A DNA stretch of 64,000 bases from Oxyruncus cristatus. Lineage: Eukaryota > Chordata > Aves > Passeriformes > Cotingidae. Below the pieces are notes generated by a model. It had not been told where the DNA came from and did no database searches. It saw only the letters and a list, made by a program, of their open reading frames with translations. Below are positions 27,350 to 39,310 of the stretch, piece by piece. Every line of letters starts with the position of its first letter. Position 1 is the first letter of the stretch. Location of the stretch: NCBI GenBank assembly GCA_013399855.1, contig VXAY01003155.1:1060557-1124556 (forward strand), written 5' to 3'. The position numbers were made by a program, and so were the translations under genes.

Positions 27350-27350
27350 N

Positions 27351-27809
27351 AAAAGAAAAGAAAAGAAAAGAAAAGAAAAGAAAAGAAAAGAAAAGAAAAG
27401 AAAAGAAAAGAAAAGAAAAGAAAAGAAAAGAAAAGAAAAGAAAAGAAAAGAAAAGAAAAGAAAAGAAAAGAAAAGAAAAGAAAAGAAAAGAAAAGAAAAG
27501 AAAAGAAAAGAAAAGAAAAGAAAAGAAAAGAAAAGAAAAGAAAAGAAAAGAAAAGAAAAGAAAAGAAAAGAAAAGAAAAGAAAAGAAAAGAAAAGAAAAG
27601 AAAAGAAAAGAAAAGAAAAGAAAAGAAAAGAAAAGAAAAGAAAAGAAAAGAAAAGAAAAGAAAAGAAAAGAAAAGAAAAGAAAAGAAAAGAAAAGAAAAG
27701 AAAAGAAAAGAAAAGAAAAGAAAAGAAAAGAAAAGAAAAGAAAAGAAAAGAAAAGAAAAGAAAAGAAAAGAAGAAAAGAAAAGAAAAGAAAAAAGAGAAG
27801 AGAAAAGAA
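27351..27809. repeat. (AAAAG)n microsatellite, 84 perfect copies
   Basis: Positions 27351-27770 are 420 bp of uninterrupted AAAAG on the plus strand (84 units), followed by a degenerate tail (AAGAAAAG, AAAAAGAGAAG) to 27809. A single N at 27350 marks an unresolved base exactly at the left boundary, which suggests an assembly or polishing problem and an unreliable copy number. The complete strand bias (all purine on one strand) could favour triplex formation and replication slippage. Long open frames across it (repeating KEKKR or FLFFS peptides) are artefacts. Confidence 0.98.
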
Positions 27810-27814
27810 CCATT

Positions 27815-28235
27815 TTATTTCACCTGACGTGAGTATGTACTGATGTTAACTCAGCCCTGATCAATAGGATGTGAGTGGAGGAGGTCTGGGGAGAACATAA
27901 AATTCTTGGAAGCAGCCTCAAACGCCGCAAACCCTGACAATACTGCCACCTATGGACCAAAAGTGCCAACATCAGCTCCGCAGAGCCCTTCGCAGGGACA
28001 ATCTTAACGATGAAAGAAAGGAGCAGCATTGTACGAGCAAATTCAGACTCCCGCACATGGTTAATTCACCTGGTGAACTGATGGAGCGGCTACTTTGTGT
28101 TATCTAGTCCAATGCTTTTATAAAATTTAATTAGGATCATCATACAGCAACCTAACCTGTCTACAGAAATTATGAGCTGCAAGTCCAGACCCCAGATGAA
28201 CTCTTTTGCTCAATTAAAGCTAAGCAGCTTTTTAT
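27815..28235. promoter_or_regulatory. CpG-enriched unique block, candidate conserved element
   Basis: Right beside the AAAAG array lies about 400 bp with noticeably more CpG than the rest of the window: TGACGTGA near 27827, AAACGCCGC near 27920, CTCCGCAG and TTCGCAGG near 27975-27995, AACGATG near 28008, TACGAGC near 28033, CCCGCAC near 28051 and GAGCGGC near 28085. It then passes into a complex AT stretch with TTTAATTAGGATCATC and CTCAATTAAAGC. TGACGTGA is close to a cAMP-response-element half-site pair and CACCTG at about 28069 is an E-box. No coding frame is convincing (the 78-codon minus-strand frame at 27820-28056 has no known motif). Enhancer, small promoter or lncRNA start are all possible. 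Confidence 0.35.
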
Positions 28236-28767
28236 AGAAAGATTTTTTTTTTTTCCCTTAAAGTGCACACAAGGAGCAATGGAGTATGATATGCCTCTTT
28301 TCACGTTAAAGTAATTATGTAAAGGCAGTAACATTGAAAATATTTGATGAAGTCAAAAATTTACTCTGCCTTTGCAGACATTTAAGCCTGTCATTTTAAA
28401 GATATTGGCATAACTTTCTTATGTTGTGGAAGAAACATGGGTGATTAGACCTAATGCCTTTAGTTATCTTCATGTCATTCTCCTAATATTAGTACTTACT
28501 ACTAAAATACTGTGAATAGTCTAGAAAATTAATTTCTTAAATCTATTTGGAAATAACCATCTGTATTTATACCTATAACTGGCCTTTTCTTTGTTTTTTT
28601 TTCCCATTTATACTATATATATATATATTTCATATAATAAATTGATATTGCTATTTTATTGTCACTTCTGGCAAGTTGTCTCCCTTTTCAATCTTGTAGT
28701 CTTACAAAGAAGCTAATTCACCTAGCTGAAGGAAAGTAGCCTTAAACATATTTACTTCTCAACTGTT
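28236..28767. other. AT-rich spacer between the two pentanucleotide arrays
   Basis: Contains a T-run near 28243-28254 and an (AT)n run at 28612-28628. No gene or transposon recognised. Confidence 0.55.
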
Positions 28768-28913
28768 AATAAAATAAAATAAAATAAAATAAAATAAAAT
28801 AAAATAAAATAAAATAAAATAAAATAAAATAAAATAAAATAAAATAAAATAAAATAAAATAAAATAAAATAAAATAAAATAAAATAAAATAAAATAAAAT
28901 AAAATAAAATAAA
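28768..28913. repeat. (AAAAT)n microsatellite, 28 perfect copies
   Basis: Positions 28771-28910 are 140 bp of uninterrupted AAAAT (28 units) with partial units at both edges. The open frame on the minus strand (repeating FILFY) is an artefact. It lies about 1 kb from the (AAAAG) array in the same A-rich orientation. Confidence 0.98.
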
Positions 28914-31900
28914 CTTCACCGAATCTGCCAATGCTTTACTGTTAAATAGTAAATAAAGCAAGATGAATAGGGTGCAGCAAAGTGCAAGCTGATAGATTGA
29001 CAGGATTCAAAGTAGATGGAAATGGTCCTGGCACACAGGCTCTAGAAAAAGGTGAATTGCTGACAGCTGGTATGTTTTTGGCTCTCTGTAGCTCCATGGA
29101 GAACCTATGTGTGTTTTTGGAGCAACTTTTCAAAGCAGCTGACATTCCTAATGTGCCATGTCCAGGTGAGGTCCCTAAAAATGAGCGCCTGTGGAAAGGA
29201 CAGGACAAACAGGATGGAAGGAAAGGAAACATTTAGAAACAGTTTATCTGTGTTTCTTCAGACTACCCTGTCTATATCGTGCCCTTATTTTAATGTTTTC
29301 TGTCTTATACATCTCAACCATCCATCTACAAAGCAGCCAGTTCTACAGTTTCACACATTTTCCCTTATTTTCCATCTTTCCCATCTGAGCACTAGTGAAC
29401 TAACTTTCCATAGTGACATTAAACCTTCAGTATTTGGGAAATACCCTAATTGAACTAAATTTTGTTCTCATTTATTTTTGTTCTCCCCATGTACCAAAGG
29501 AAATGTCCTGATACAGCTGACAGAATAAAATTGGTGTGGGTAGGCAACGTAGACTGGAGGATAAATCCCACAAACTGAGTAACAAGCACTTGAGAAGATA
29601 GAATACCTTCTTTTCTATTTTCTTTAAAGTAATATCGGAGTTATTTTTAAACATATCCGTTAGTAGCTACTTATTTATTATGCACACACATAAAAGCAAG
29701 AATAAGGGTTATCCTATTAAAATCAATAGAAGTACTCCTGTGATTAAAGTTTCATTTATGCTGAAATACGGCCTTACATTCTACATACACTTCCATTCAA
29801 TATGTGCATATTGTGAATATTAAATAATGTTAAATTACTCCCTTTTTCATAATAGAATCAGCTTGACAGTTACAATGTTCAAGCACTAAGCAGCACATAT
29901 TACAATGGCAGCTCCCTATCATGCAGTAATTTTCTCCCTTTTAATATTCTTGAAATTTAGCTCTCACAAGTAGGTGAAATGATCCTGTCTTTGAAAAGTG
30001 ATTTGGCAAGCTCCTTTAGACTTTACACCTAGTCAGTAAGACTACTCTCTCATGTATGATTGTCTTTCAGTCACATTAGTCTTTTTTGACTTGCTCCTTC
30101 TCAGTTGTTTTTAGGAGCAGAGTGAGGATGGAGAAATTATTTTACCCTAGATTCCCCTTTGAGAATGATAAAAGGGAATATCATCTTCACCTTCGACATC
30201 ACCATGGAACCCTCATGTTTATTCCCACAGCAGTGGAGTGGAAGGCTGGAAGGAGTACAAGAGGACAAAGGACCTTGTCTTTCACTTCCCATCGCTCTGG
30301 TTCTTCGTGAGCTTAAAGAGTACTAAAGATGAGGATATAAGCAGAGATCTTCACTGCGTTCATCTTGGGCACCAAAAGAGCACTACAGTTTCCTTAAGCA
30401 TTTAATGAGGTTGGAAGTCGATAGATTTAAGAGACGAAAGAAAGAACTGCATGCATAGCAGTAGATCTAGTAGATTCTGAAGAGAATACACCTTGCTTTC
30501 TTTAAATTTCACTACCATAACTTAGGCAAAAAAAGGAAGGCAACTGGCTCTTCCTGAACACCATTCTCTTAGGAATTAGGTGTTGGGAAAGACAGTGAGC
30601 CCAGAAATTCTGGGACAAGGTCAGACCTTGCATCTTTTTGCTGGAGGTGTCAGGATCTGTGTGCAGTCTTTCAGGAGTATAGATTTCTGTGAATGTCCCA
30701 TGGCTAATTAAAAAACTCCCATTCCTCAGGGTGTAGTTATAAATGTCTAGCTTCTGAAAGACAAAACACAAAGGTGAAATTATTGAATTCCTGCCACCTG
30801 ACAGTTAGTACAGTATTTCTGTGACTCAAAACTAGATTTCATCTGTAAAGAATCTGGATTTGGGAGGAAACATGCATTAAAAAAAAAAAAAAAAACGGGC
30901 ATATCATCTGTGATACTATTAGTTGTGACTCTCTCTGACAGCTCACAGGAATGTCACAGTAAACAACAATCCAAAGAGAATAACAGATTCATAAACATTA
31001 AAAATAGAAAAGTCCATTTTGTAATTACTGTTTTTTTAGCAGTGCATTATGTTATACTAGGAAATCTATTGTTTTCCCCTGTTTTTTCTCCAAAACAACA
31101 TCCTTCATAGATTTTAGTCTAATAGGTCTAAGTTAAATCAGCCTGCTTTGACAGAGAATATAACAATTCTGTAATTACCGTCCTTATCTTAAAAGATGAT
31201 CCATTGGACTCCAGAAACGTTTAACTATATTTAATTTAGATTAGGTTAAAAATACAAATTAAATAAACTGAGACACGCATTATTAAAAACTGACTGAACA
31301 CTGTGGTTAGGAAATATTGAAAAAGTAAATTCTTGCATTTATGACTCGTTGTTTGTAGGATTAACAACTCTTTTAAACACTAGTTTGATTTAGCTGTAAA
31401 AGTGTATGGATGTAAATACAATAGGACATTCCTAAGGGGAATTGCAATTAAAAAAAAAATCCATATTTACTACAATAAATGTTATGCCAAAAAATTTTAT
31501 AGCTGCCAGAAACACAGAAAATGCTATACCTAAAGCTAGAAAATTGTTCCAGTACAAAGCATGCCTAATATATAACTTCCCAAATACACAGTATATCCCT
31601 AGTAAAGATATAAATTACGGTTGCAAATGAGACCACAAACAAAATTTTGCTCAAGGCATGAATCATAAATTCAAACAATAATCATCTCCTGCATGAGGCA
31701 CAACTACTTTGTTTACTTCTTATACTCTGTTTCCTAAACATGAAGATGAAAGTAGGTCAAGTAAATTTAGCATCTTTTCACATGAAGTATGTTATGATAG
31801 CGGGTGGCACAGCCTAATTTACAATTACATGAGTTTACATGAATATGAAAATATGTGTTTTCACTGTGCTGTGTCATTACACATATTGACATTTTACTCA

Positions 31901-32284
31901 CAATGACACAGAATCATAGAAAACACCCAAGATTTGGAGAAGGGAGGGAGCAGCCTGAATGAAATTTTGACATGTTAGGAAAGAGCTTTGTATGATGTTG
32001 AATGTTATTTCTAAAACTGGCTGTAGGGATGTTTATGCAGTGAGTTGCAAGGGAAGAAGAGGGAAATTTGGAGAAACCACTGGTTTCTTTCATTTCTAAA
32101 CTGCATCGATTTTGTTGCACCCATTAATCAAGAAAAAGCTTTTCTGAGAAAATTCCAAAATTTAACAGTCATGGGCTATCTTAACATTGGACTGAAATGC
32201 AAAAGAAACTTTAAATCAGAGGCTGAAATCAGAAAATTTTTTATCCTTCATTCTGCCATGAACTTCAAGTATGATTCATGTAGG

Positions 32285-32310
32285 AAACTTCCTTTAAATA
32301 AAGGAAGTTT
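32285..32310. repeat. Perfect 12-bp-arm inverted repeat, 2-nt centre
   Basis: AAACTTCCTTTA (32285-32296) and TAAAGGAAGTTT (32299-32310) are exact reverse complements separated by AA. The arms contain TTCC/GGAA cores like ETS-factor sites in opposed orientation. Confidence 0.8.
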
Positions 32311-35300
32311 TATTTGCTTTATTATAATGATTTTCTTTTATGGAAGGCAGGAGAACTGGTCTGGCCCTTTTTACCATAAACTTTTGTAGACATAAGATTT
32401 TCAATTAAAATTCAAAAACCTCTGAAGTAGGATACATATAGTGTGTAATAATTTTTGGAACAAACAGGTTCAAAAAAAGTTTCTCATCAGTTGTGGATGA
32501 ATATGTTGCTGAGAGATTAGTCCATCAAGACAAGAATATGGTTTATTTTGATAATTAAACTTTCTTATTGATCCAACTTTAATGGAATAAAAGGTACTTC
32601 AAGCAGTATAAATTCTGTTTTCAAAGAAACATGCTTGTCTGCCTGTATAGGTGAATGAACAAGCATATTTGATAAAGTAGAGCAGAAGAAAAGGAGTTCA
32701 CATATCCATAGTTCCTTCCACATATATCAGTAGTTGTACTACATTAGTTGTAGAAAGTGTTTAACAAGTGACCGGGTTCTACTGTGCATTCATATCATCA
32801 CAACTCTAGTAGAAAATAGTGAATTTCCTCTCGAACCACAGAAGTTAAAGCTTCATCTCAATAAGCTACTTTGAAATTAACTCATAAGCCAGGGACCAAG
32901 TCACATGTTTGAGGTAAGCATGAGGTTACACACTTTGCTGAGGTACATTCTGTATGAGGGCAGAATTTGGCTTGCCATCTTACTTTTCAAGAGTGCAAAT
33001 ATTATAAGAGGATGAAGAGGATGAAGACTTTAGGAGTTATTTATACCTAAAATAATATAGGCTTGACAGTCAGCAGTGACTAAATAGTTTAGCATTTTCA
33101 ATTAAAGACAAGAAGCCAAAACTGGGGGGATTAAAAATAGAAGGCAAAGCACTAAGTACAAGAAGAGCTGAATTATCACTATCCAGTATACATTACTGTT
33201 GTGATGTTAAAAATTATATTTGTACTTCATGATGACAAATAGAAACATGAAAATATGTTACCTACACGTGAAATCTTATTTTTATAACTAAATATATATA
33301 CAAATATAAAGCTACCAACATTTATTCATAACCCAATCACAGCAATTAAAAGTCAAAAAACCAGTGATGAGTGGAAGAGCCATAATGTGAAAGAGTTTTA
33401 ATCTTTAGAAAAATCTTAGCTGTAATGAGTTTTGTCAAGAGTACAAAAAACAGAACAAGATAGAAATTAAATCTGAAGAAAACTATTTTGAAAACTATTG
33501 AACAGAAATAGACGTTATGGGCATTGCCATCCATAGGTAGTAGAATAGAGAAAAGCAGAACAAAATTTGACACAACCTGCCCAATTGTCAGCTGCAACTA
33601 AAACACAAAAAGTCTATCATAATGAAGAGTTTAGGCTCTTTATAGTTCTGTTATTAACCCCAGCAGGGAATAATTTTAATAATTTTCCACTGGCAAACAG
33701 AAACAGAGGACTGAAAGTTGGATATAATTATGAAACTGTCTAAAGGTAGAATTTGAACATAATTTTTTGGAGCAAAAATTCTTGCTTTAACAAAAATGTA
33801 TAACATGAAAATACTGTCAAGATGGAAACAAAGAAAAACTGAGACAGAGACAACATTGCTCCAGTTTTGAGCAGCATATATGTTGCAAAGCATGGCCTTA
33901 AGGTCTAGGCTCAATTTCTTTGATCAGATTAAGACTGTATATCAAATATGTGTGTTGAGTACTCAGGTACTATTGCAATGAAGTATTAACTTTCAACATT
34001 ACTATAACACCTAGTTTTTCACTATTATTGACAGACAGGAGCTTCAAAAGTTCATTCATTGTCCCAAGGTAGAAAACTTTGGACAGTGTAAACAAGTCTG
34101 AAATCCTGCAACAACTAGTCAATGCAGGATTTAATGTTTACTTGAAGAGAAAAGGTATTTGAGCTTTAAATTCACAGAACCTTATTTTGACCAGGCACGG
34201 ACAGCTTCCTGTAATACCACGGCCTGTCTGTTAAACTGTGATAAATTCCTGAAGAAATTCATCTGTCTTAAGAGGTATCCCATTCTAATTAGGCTTTACT
34301 ATGAGTTGTTGCGTGATTTGAATATGATACAGTTATCTGTATTTTGAAATTTGGAGTGAAATATCTTCTTGCAGCTGTTGTAGTCTACAATTTCAACCAA
34401 AACCAATTTTTTTTCCAGTCAAGTCATAAAATGCTAAAACCAGAAAATGATAGTATAAAAAATATAACTTAAGAAAAAGGCAACAAATCTTTTCTCCTAG
34501 TTTGATCGGAATAATCCCAAACAACTAATGAGAAATATAACCATATGTTTACTGTGTTTGCCCCTGCAGATGAACTAACACAAAGTTATACAGTTTTCAA
34601 GACCTACCCAAATACTATGAGACAAAATTTACAGACTCTTTCTATATATTATTAATGATTGGAGAGAATATAGAAACTCTGCTACCAAGTTAAACAATAT
34701 TACACAGCTGTTTCACCTTTCTGGTGTCCAAATAAACTTAATTTCATAAAGAAAGGTTGGTGAAATCAGACGTTGTATTCCATAATATCTATCTGAATGA
34801 AGCGATTGTATCATAGGCTTCTTGCTTTTTCATTCGCAATTGCTTTACATGTTTGTGGCAATTTCAGCAATTACTTGCTAAAAAAAAAAAAAGGTAGAAT
34901 TCTGTATCTTTACTTATTGTCACAGTGAGGCAGCTGAAAACACAGAGAAGTAGCAAGACAAGCTGAGTAGCCACTGCCTTTTTGGATAACATGTTCTTTG
35001 CAAATCACAGTTTGAAACTCATAGAAAGTAGTGATTTTTTAGAATTGTCAAAGAATATGCACAATGTGTGTATTCACTGGCAGCTAGACACTAGACTGGC
35101 CAAAATAAATTATACTTTAAGCAGGACAAAATATCACTAAATAGTGAATAAAGTAATTCTATATATGTTTACCAAAAGCTGCAGGATGGTATATTGAAAA
35201 ATGGTAGGGCATAGTCATTCATTATTTGCTTGCTATCCCAAGTTATTTGCAAATAAGAAATGACTCGGAGGTTTTGGAATAAATAATGGTACATAGTTAA

Positions 35301-37232
35301 TACTCAGCATATTGTATATATATTGGTATTCCCAGCTTTATCTATTCAGTACCTTGGCTAAATGAACCTCCAAAAAAAGGTTTTTCTGTGTTAAGAAAGG
35401 TGTTGGCAATTTTACAGCTACTGACACTTGCTCACTAGTTGCTCACCAAGATATATATTCAGCATGACCACAGTATAGAACTGAGGCTCTACACCATAGC
35501 AAGCTTACATTTCACCTCTGCACAGACACTGAGCTTTGCGCTTGTTCTGATTTTTTCTCCTTCCAGGATCTTCGTGTCAATGAGGACATTTGTGAAGTTA
35601 ACAAAGTGCCAAAGATAGAAGGTTGAGTAGCTTCACATCTTCTCCTGTGGAAAACAATAGCAATGGTTTTTTATCCTCAGAAAGCATTTGTCTCTCTGCA
35701 GTTGTTAACAACAGAAAGATCAACAGGTCTCAAGTTTCTTAGTAGCATATTGAAATGCATTTGCACTCTTCCAGGCAATCTCACTGTATTAAAGTGGATG
35801 CATTCATGATAAGTACCTTGGTGGCTAAATTCCTTTTGAGTATAGTGGTTCTCTGGGCCAACATGATGGCAGACCCAACTAAGACCTAGGAATTTTTAGG
35901 CTGGATTATCAGTGGAAGTTAATGTTGTCCCATAGTTATTGAATAAGGTCTTCTTGAATAAAGAATATCTTCAAAATCGACATTTAAGGCACTTATTAAT
36001 ATGTGGGAAGCTATCATTCATGACTAGTATTTGGATACTTGCTAAGTGTGTAAGAGCTGCCATTGAACATGCCATTCATGCTATTGTATAGCCACCACAG
36101 CTTGATCAAGAAAAATAATGAAAAGAATAAAGGAAGATAAAAAGGGAATGTGAAAGAATGGAGTCATGAGATATCTAAAGTTTTGTTAATTGTAAAAACC
36201 AAGGAGTTACATTTTCAGAAGTCTTTAAGAGATACAGGTCAAATCAAAGTTATTTCTGAAATAAGCATATTGAGAAAATTTCTCAGGACAATCGCTTTGC
36301 TGGTAAACCATTGAATTTAAACATTTTGAGGGAAAAATATGAAAAAATAAACTTGTAGAGTCATCTCATTATTATTCTTCCCTCTTTTAATCTGCTCTGC
36401 ACACTTAAAACAAAAGTGTGAAGTACTTCTTATTAAAGTAAAATGGCACATTTAGAAAAAGCAAAGTACTCTTACTTAAGTTTTGAGCTTTGAAGATTTC
36501 ATTTACTTAAACAATAATGAATGAAACCTTTTAACATACTGGGAGTTAAACTAAAGACAGGAACTGACCTTTAAAATGGCCAAGTGACCAAGCCCTTGGC
36601 ATGATTGCAGAGGAGTGCAAGTAGTTTTTCCCACAACAATATCAGTGGTTATACACCAAGATCTTTAAAATTTGTGTTTAGATCTTTTTTACTCTTCCCT
36701 ATTTTTAAAGAAACCCCTATGAATTCAGGGAACCTGATTGCAATGAAAATTGAAAGTTGTCTGCAAATCCCATCTTTTAAATAACAGGTCAGCTTTTGTC
36801 ACACATGAGTCACCTACATTACCTGTGTCAGCAGCAATTTACAAATCTTTCACACACCTGAAGCATAATATATCAGACTTTTATTCATATGTTGCATCTT
36901 CTAATGCAAATCTGTCTTCAGTGTAAAACCAAGGCTTCTGTGCTGTAGGTGGAAGGAAGGGTGAAAAACACTCTACCAACAGATAACCATCTGGCAGATT
37001 CTCTTTCTCTCTCTGCAGTCTCCATGTGATTTTTATCACTTTACAAAATGTCATTAAGCAAACAGAGAAGACCACAAGCAAACCTTTAGTTTCAGAAAAT
37101 CACGTTTTTATAAACTGTTGAGAAACACTGACATGTAATGAAACCCTATTCTCTATACGCCTTCTTCTTTGTAAATGATTTCTTTCCCTCCCTTTATGTA
37201 TAAATAAACAGAAATGCGTCTGTATGCTTGCT

Positions 37233-37289
37233 GTTTGGTTTTTGGTTTTTTTAGTTGGTTTTGGTTTTGTTGTTTGTTTTTTTTTTTTT
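37233..37289. repeat. G/T low-complexity tract
   Basis: Degenerate GTTTGG/GGTTTT units ending in a 13-T run. It is the reverse-strand equivalent of the A/C tracts at 12.4 and 27.2 kb. Confidence 0.85.
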
Positions 37290-39084
37290 AATTTGGTCAT
37301 CATAATCGAGGCTATTACAGCAATAGATCTTATCTTTAGAATGGCAGTCCCCTTGCACCTTCAGTTCAGATTTTTGTTTATGCTTGGATGCAATTGTAGC
37401 TGTTTGTGATAGTTTTAGGTCAGCCATGACAGACTATGGGTGACACTAAATAAACAAGCTGGGAGTCTGCGACCAGGAAGTAACGATACTGGTGTTCAGA
37501 GTTTGATTTTCTCTGGTTAATCAACATTTTTATTCAGAATAATCCCCTGTGTAAAGTAATTGTTTGTTAGACTACGCATATTATGCTGTAAGGTCTAAAA
37601 AACAGACTAAAATTTCCCCACAACTCATATAGGCAAGCAGAAAGAACAAATCATGCTCAATCTTGTTTTGGTTATAGTAGGGTACAGAGATTTGTTTGTA
37701 TATTTAATTTATGTTCAGCTATTTCTTCCTGCCTCGTCCCTTCCTTCTCTCAGTTACATTCCAATGCAGTAAGTTGATCTGAGCACAGTCTGGCAGGGAG
37801 TAGATAGGACATTTCCTTGCAGCCTGCTCAAGGCGGATAAAAAATTCAATGGCTAATTCACTAACTATACTCATGAAAGAAGGGGTAGAATAAGATCCCA
37901 TAAGAAGGGGGAAAATACCCCAATCAAATGGGTGCCTGCTCCAGCTCTCTTGCTTTTACTCTCTGTATGGAAAGATTTTATGCATCTCTTACAACTTCTG
38001 TTTCTACAGTCATATCATTATGTCAGTATCTAAACTCAGTTTTCATTTATTAATTTTGTTAACTGTATGGCTTGCCCCCACGGTCACGGAGTATGCCTTT
38101 AAAAATGTGTACTCTAAGGCTGAAATGCCAAAGCAATAATAATAATAAAACCTTATTTGTATACATTTATTTTTAAATTTTATGAATTTTAAGGCAGTCT
38201 TGTTTAGAATTAGAAAGAACATGGGAACAGACTCTGTTAAAGCTTGAGGTTGGTGATGCTGCCTATCAGGGCATGTTGTAGAATCACCAAACAAAGCACC
38301 TGAGTGCCTCGCTTTCAGACGGATCTGAGTAGAATAAAACCACTATAAATTCTAACTTTCAATATGATATTTTTACTGCATACCCAGAATAATAAAGATT
38401 CTTCAAAATGCATGTAGATTACATGAATAACAAATTATTTTCATGCAAACTTCCAGTTGTTTAAAATTTGGTCTGGAAGCCGAATACAAGCTGACAGTTA
38501 ACCACTGGCGTACCCAGGAGTAAGCAGAATCTCAGTGCAGTTTCTAGTGCACAGACATTCCTTTCAGAAACCAAAACATCATAATGCACATCTTCTTGCA
38601 AAAGCTTCACAGAGAAGTGAGTGGTTAGAAAACCTACTGTACCTTAACTTCCATAGAATTGGACTTTCTGAAACTGGATTATTTGTTATGTGCTGGTAAA
38701 CGAGAAGGAACTTTTGTGAAGAGACCCTTTACTAGCATCCTGGAAGATGTCTGTGTCCTGTTTATAATTCATCTAATGTGTCTCACTAAACTACCAGCTA
38801 AACTATTCCTTAAGCTCCTCTTGGTCACAAAATTCTAATGCAATGTCTAGTAGCTACCTAAGCTAAACTGCGGAATTTTATGGAAATACCAGCGTGAGTA
38901 TGATTTTCTTGAGCTATGCCATGACTACTGCTAGAGCCTATCCTGATACCTTTGAAAACTAACTACCAGGTTATCAGCATCCAAGTTTAACATTGCCTAG
39001 GGTTATTTTATTTTTAAATTGCTTCTATATCCACCAAAATCATCTCAGCTAAGTCTTTGACAACCCATGCCTTTAGAATCAAAT

Positions 39085-39310
39085 CTTCGCCAGCACTACT
39101 ATGGTTTAATTAGTTGCGCATTTGCCTCCTGGCCAGATCCAATAAATATGCATGTATTGGCACAGCTGCATCTCAGCATGCATACTTAAATTAAAAATGT
39201 TTCCTTTGATGCTCTGGCAATCTTGGCATTCATTCACTTTGCCAGAAGCTGTCTCAAATCACAAAATACTTGTCCAGTAATCATCACAATGTAGAATGAT
39301 GAAAATGTGT
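39085..39310. promoter_or_regulatory. Candidate conserved non-coding element
   Basis: A repeat-free block with ordered transcription-factor-like words: TTTAATTAGTTGCG near 39105, AATAAATATGCATG near 39140, the E-box CAGCTG near 39165, GCATGC near 39177, CCTTTGATG (a TCF/LEF-like core) near 39205 and CAGTAATCATC near 39275. No open frame or transposon motif. Called on texture alone. Confidence 0.3.

Larger units (their letters stand above)
28914..39084. other. AT-rich unique DNA, no gene recognised
   Basis: About 10 kb without a recognised gene or transposon. It includes a 17-A run (30879-30895), a perfect 12-bp-arm palindrome at 32285-32310, an A-run near 34880-34892, a possible splice-flanked exon at 35567-35621 and a G/T tract at 37233-37289. 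The stretch 38040-38220 is CpG-bearing and moderately complex but not distinct enough to call. Confidence 0.5.

Noticed and set aside
27109..27843. Long open frames on both strands (234 and 172 codons)
   Set aside because: They are translations of the AAAAG microsatellite (repeating FLFFS or KEKKR) and include an undefined residue at the N.
28752..28961. 69-codon frame of repeating FILFY
   Set aside because: Translation of the AAAAT array.
30086..30310. 74-codon frame preceded by an acceptor-like TTGCTCCTTCTCAG
   Set aside because: No donor at a matching position and no recognisable protein motif; not enough to propose an exon.
30879..30895. 17-A run as a processed-pseudogene tail
   Set aside because: Upstream sequence has no coding or repeat character and no target-site duplication was seen.
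31905..31960. ACACAGAATCATAGAAAAC, resembling an inverted CR1 tail
   Set aside because: Only about 17 bp fit; the following sequence does not continue into the CR1 3' UTR, so chance similarity is more likely.
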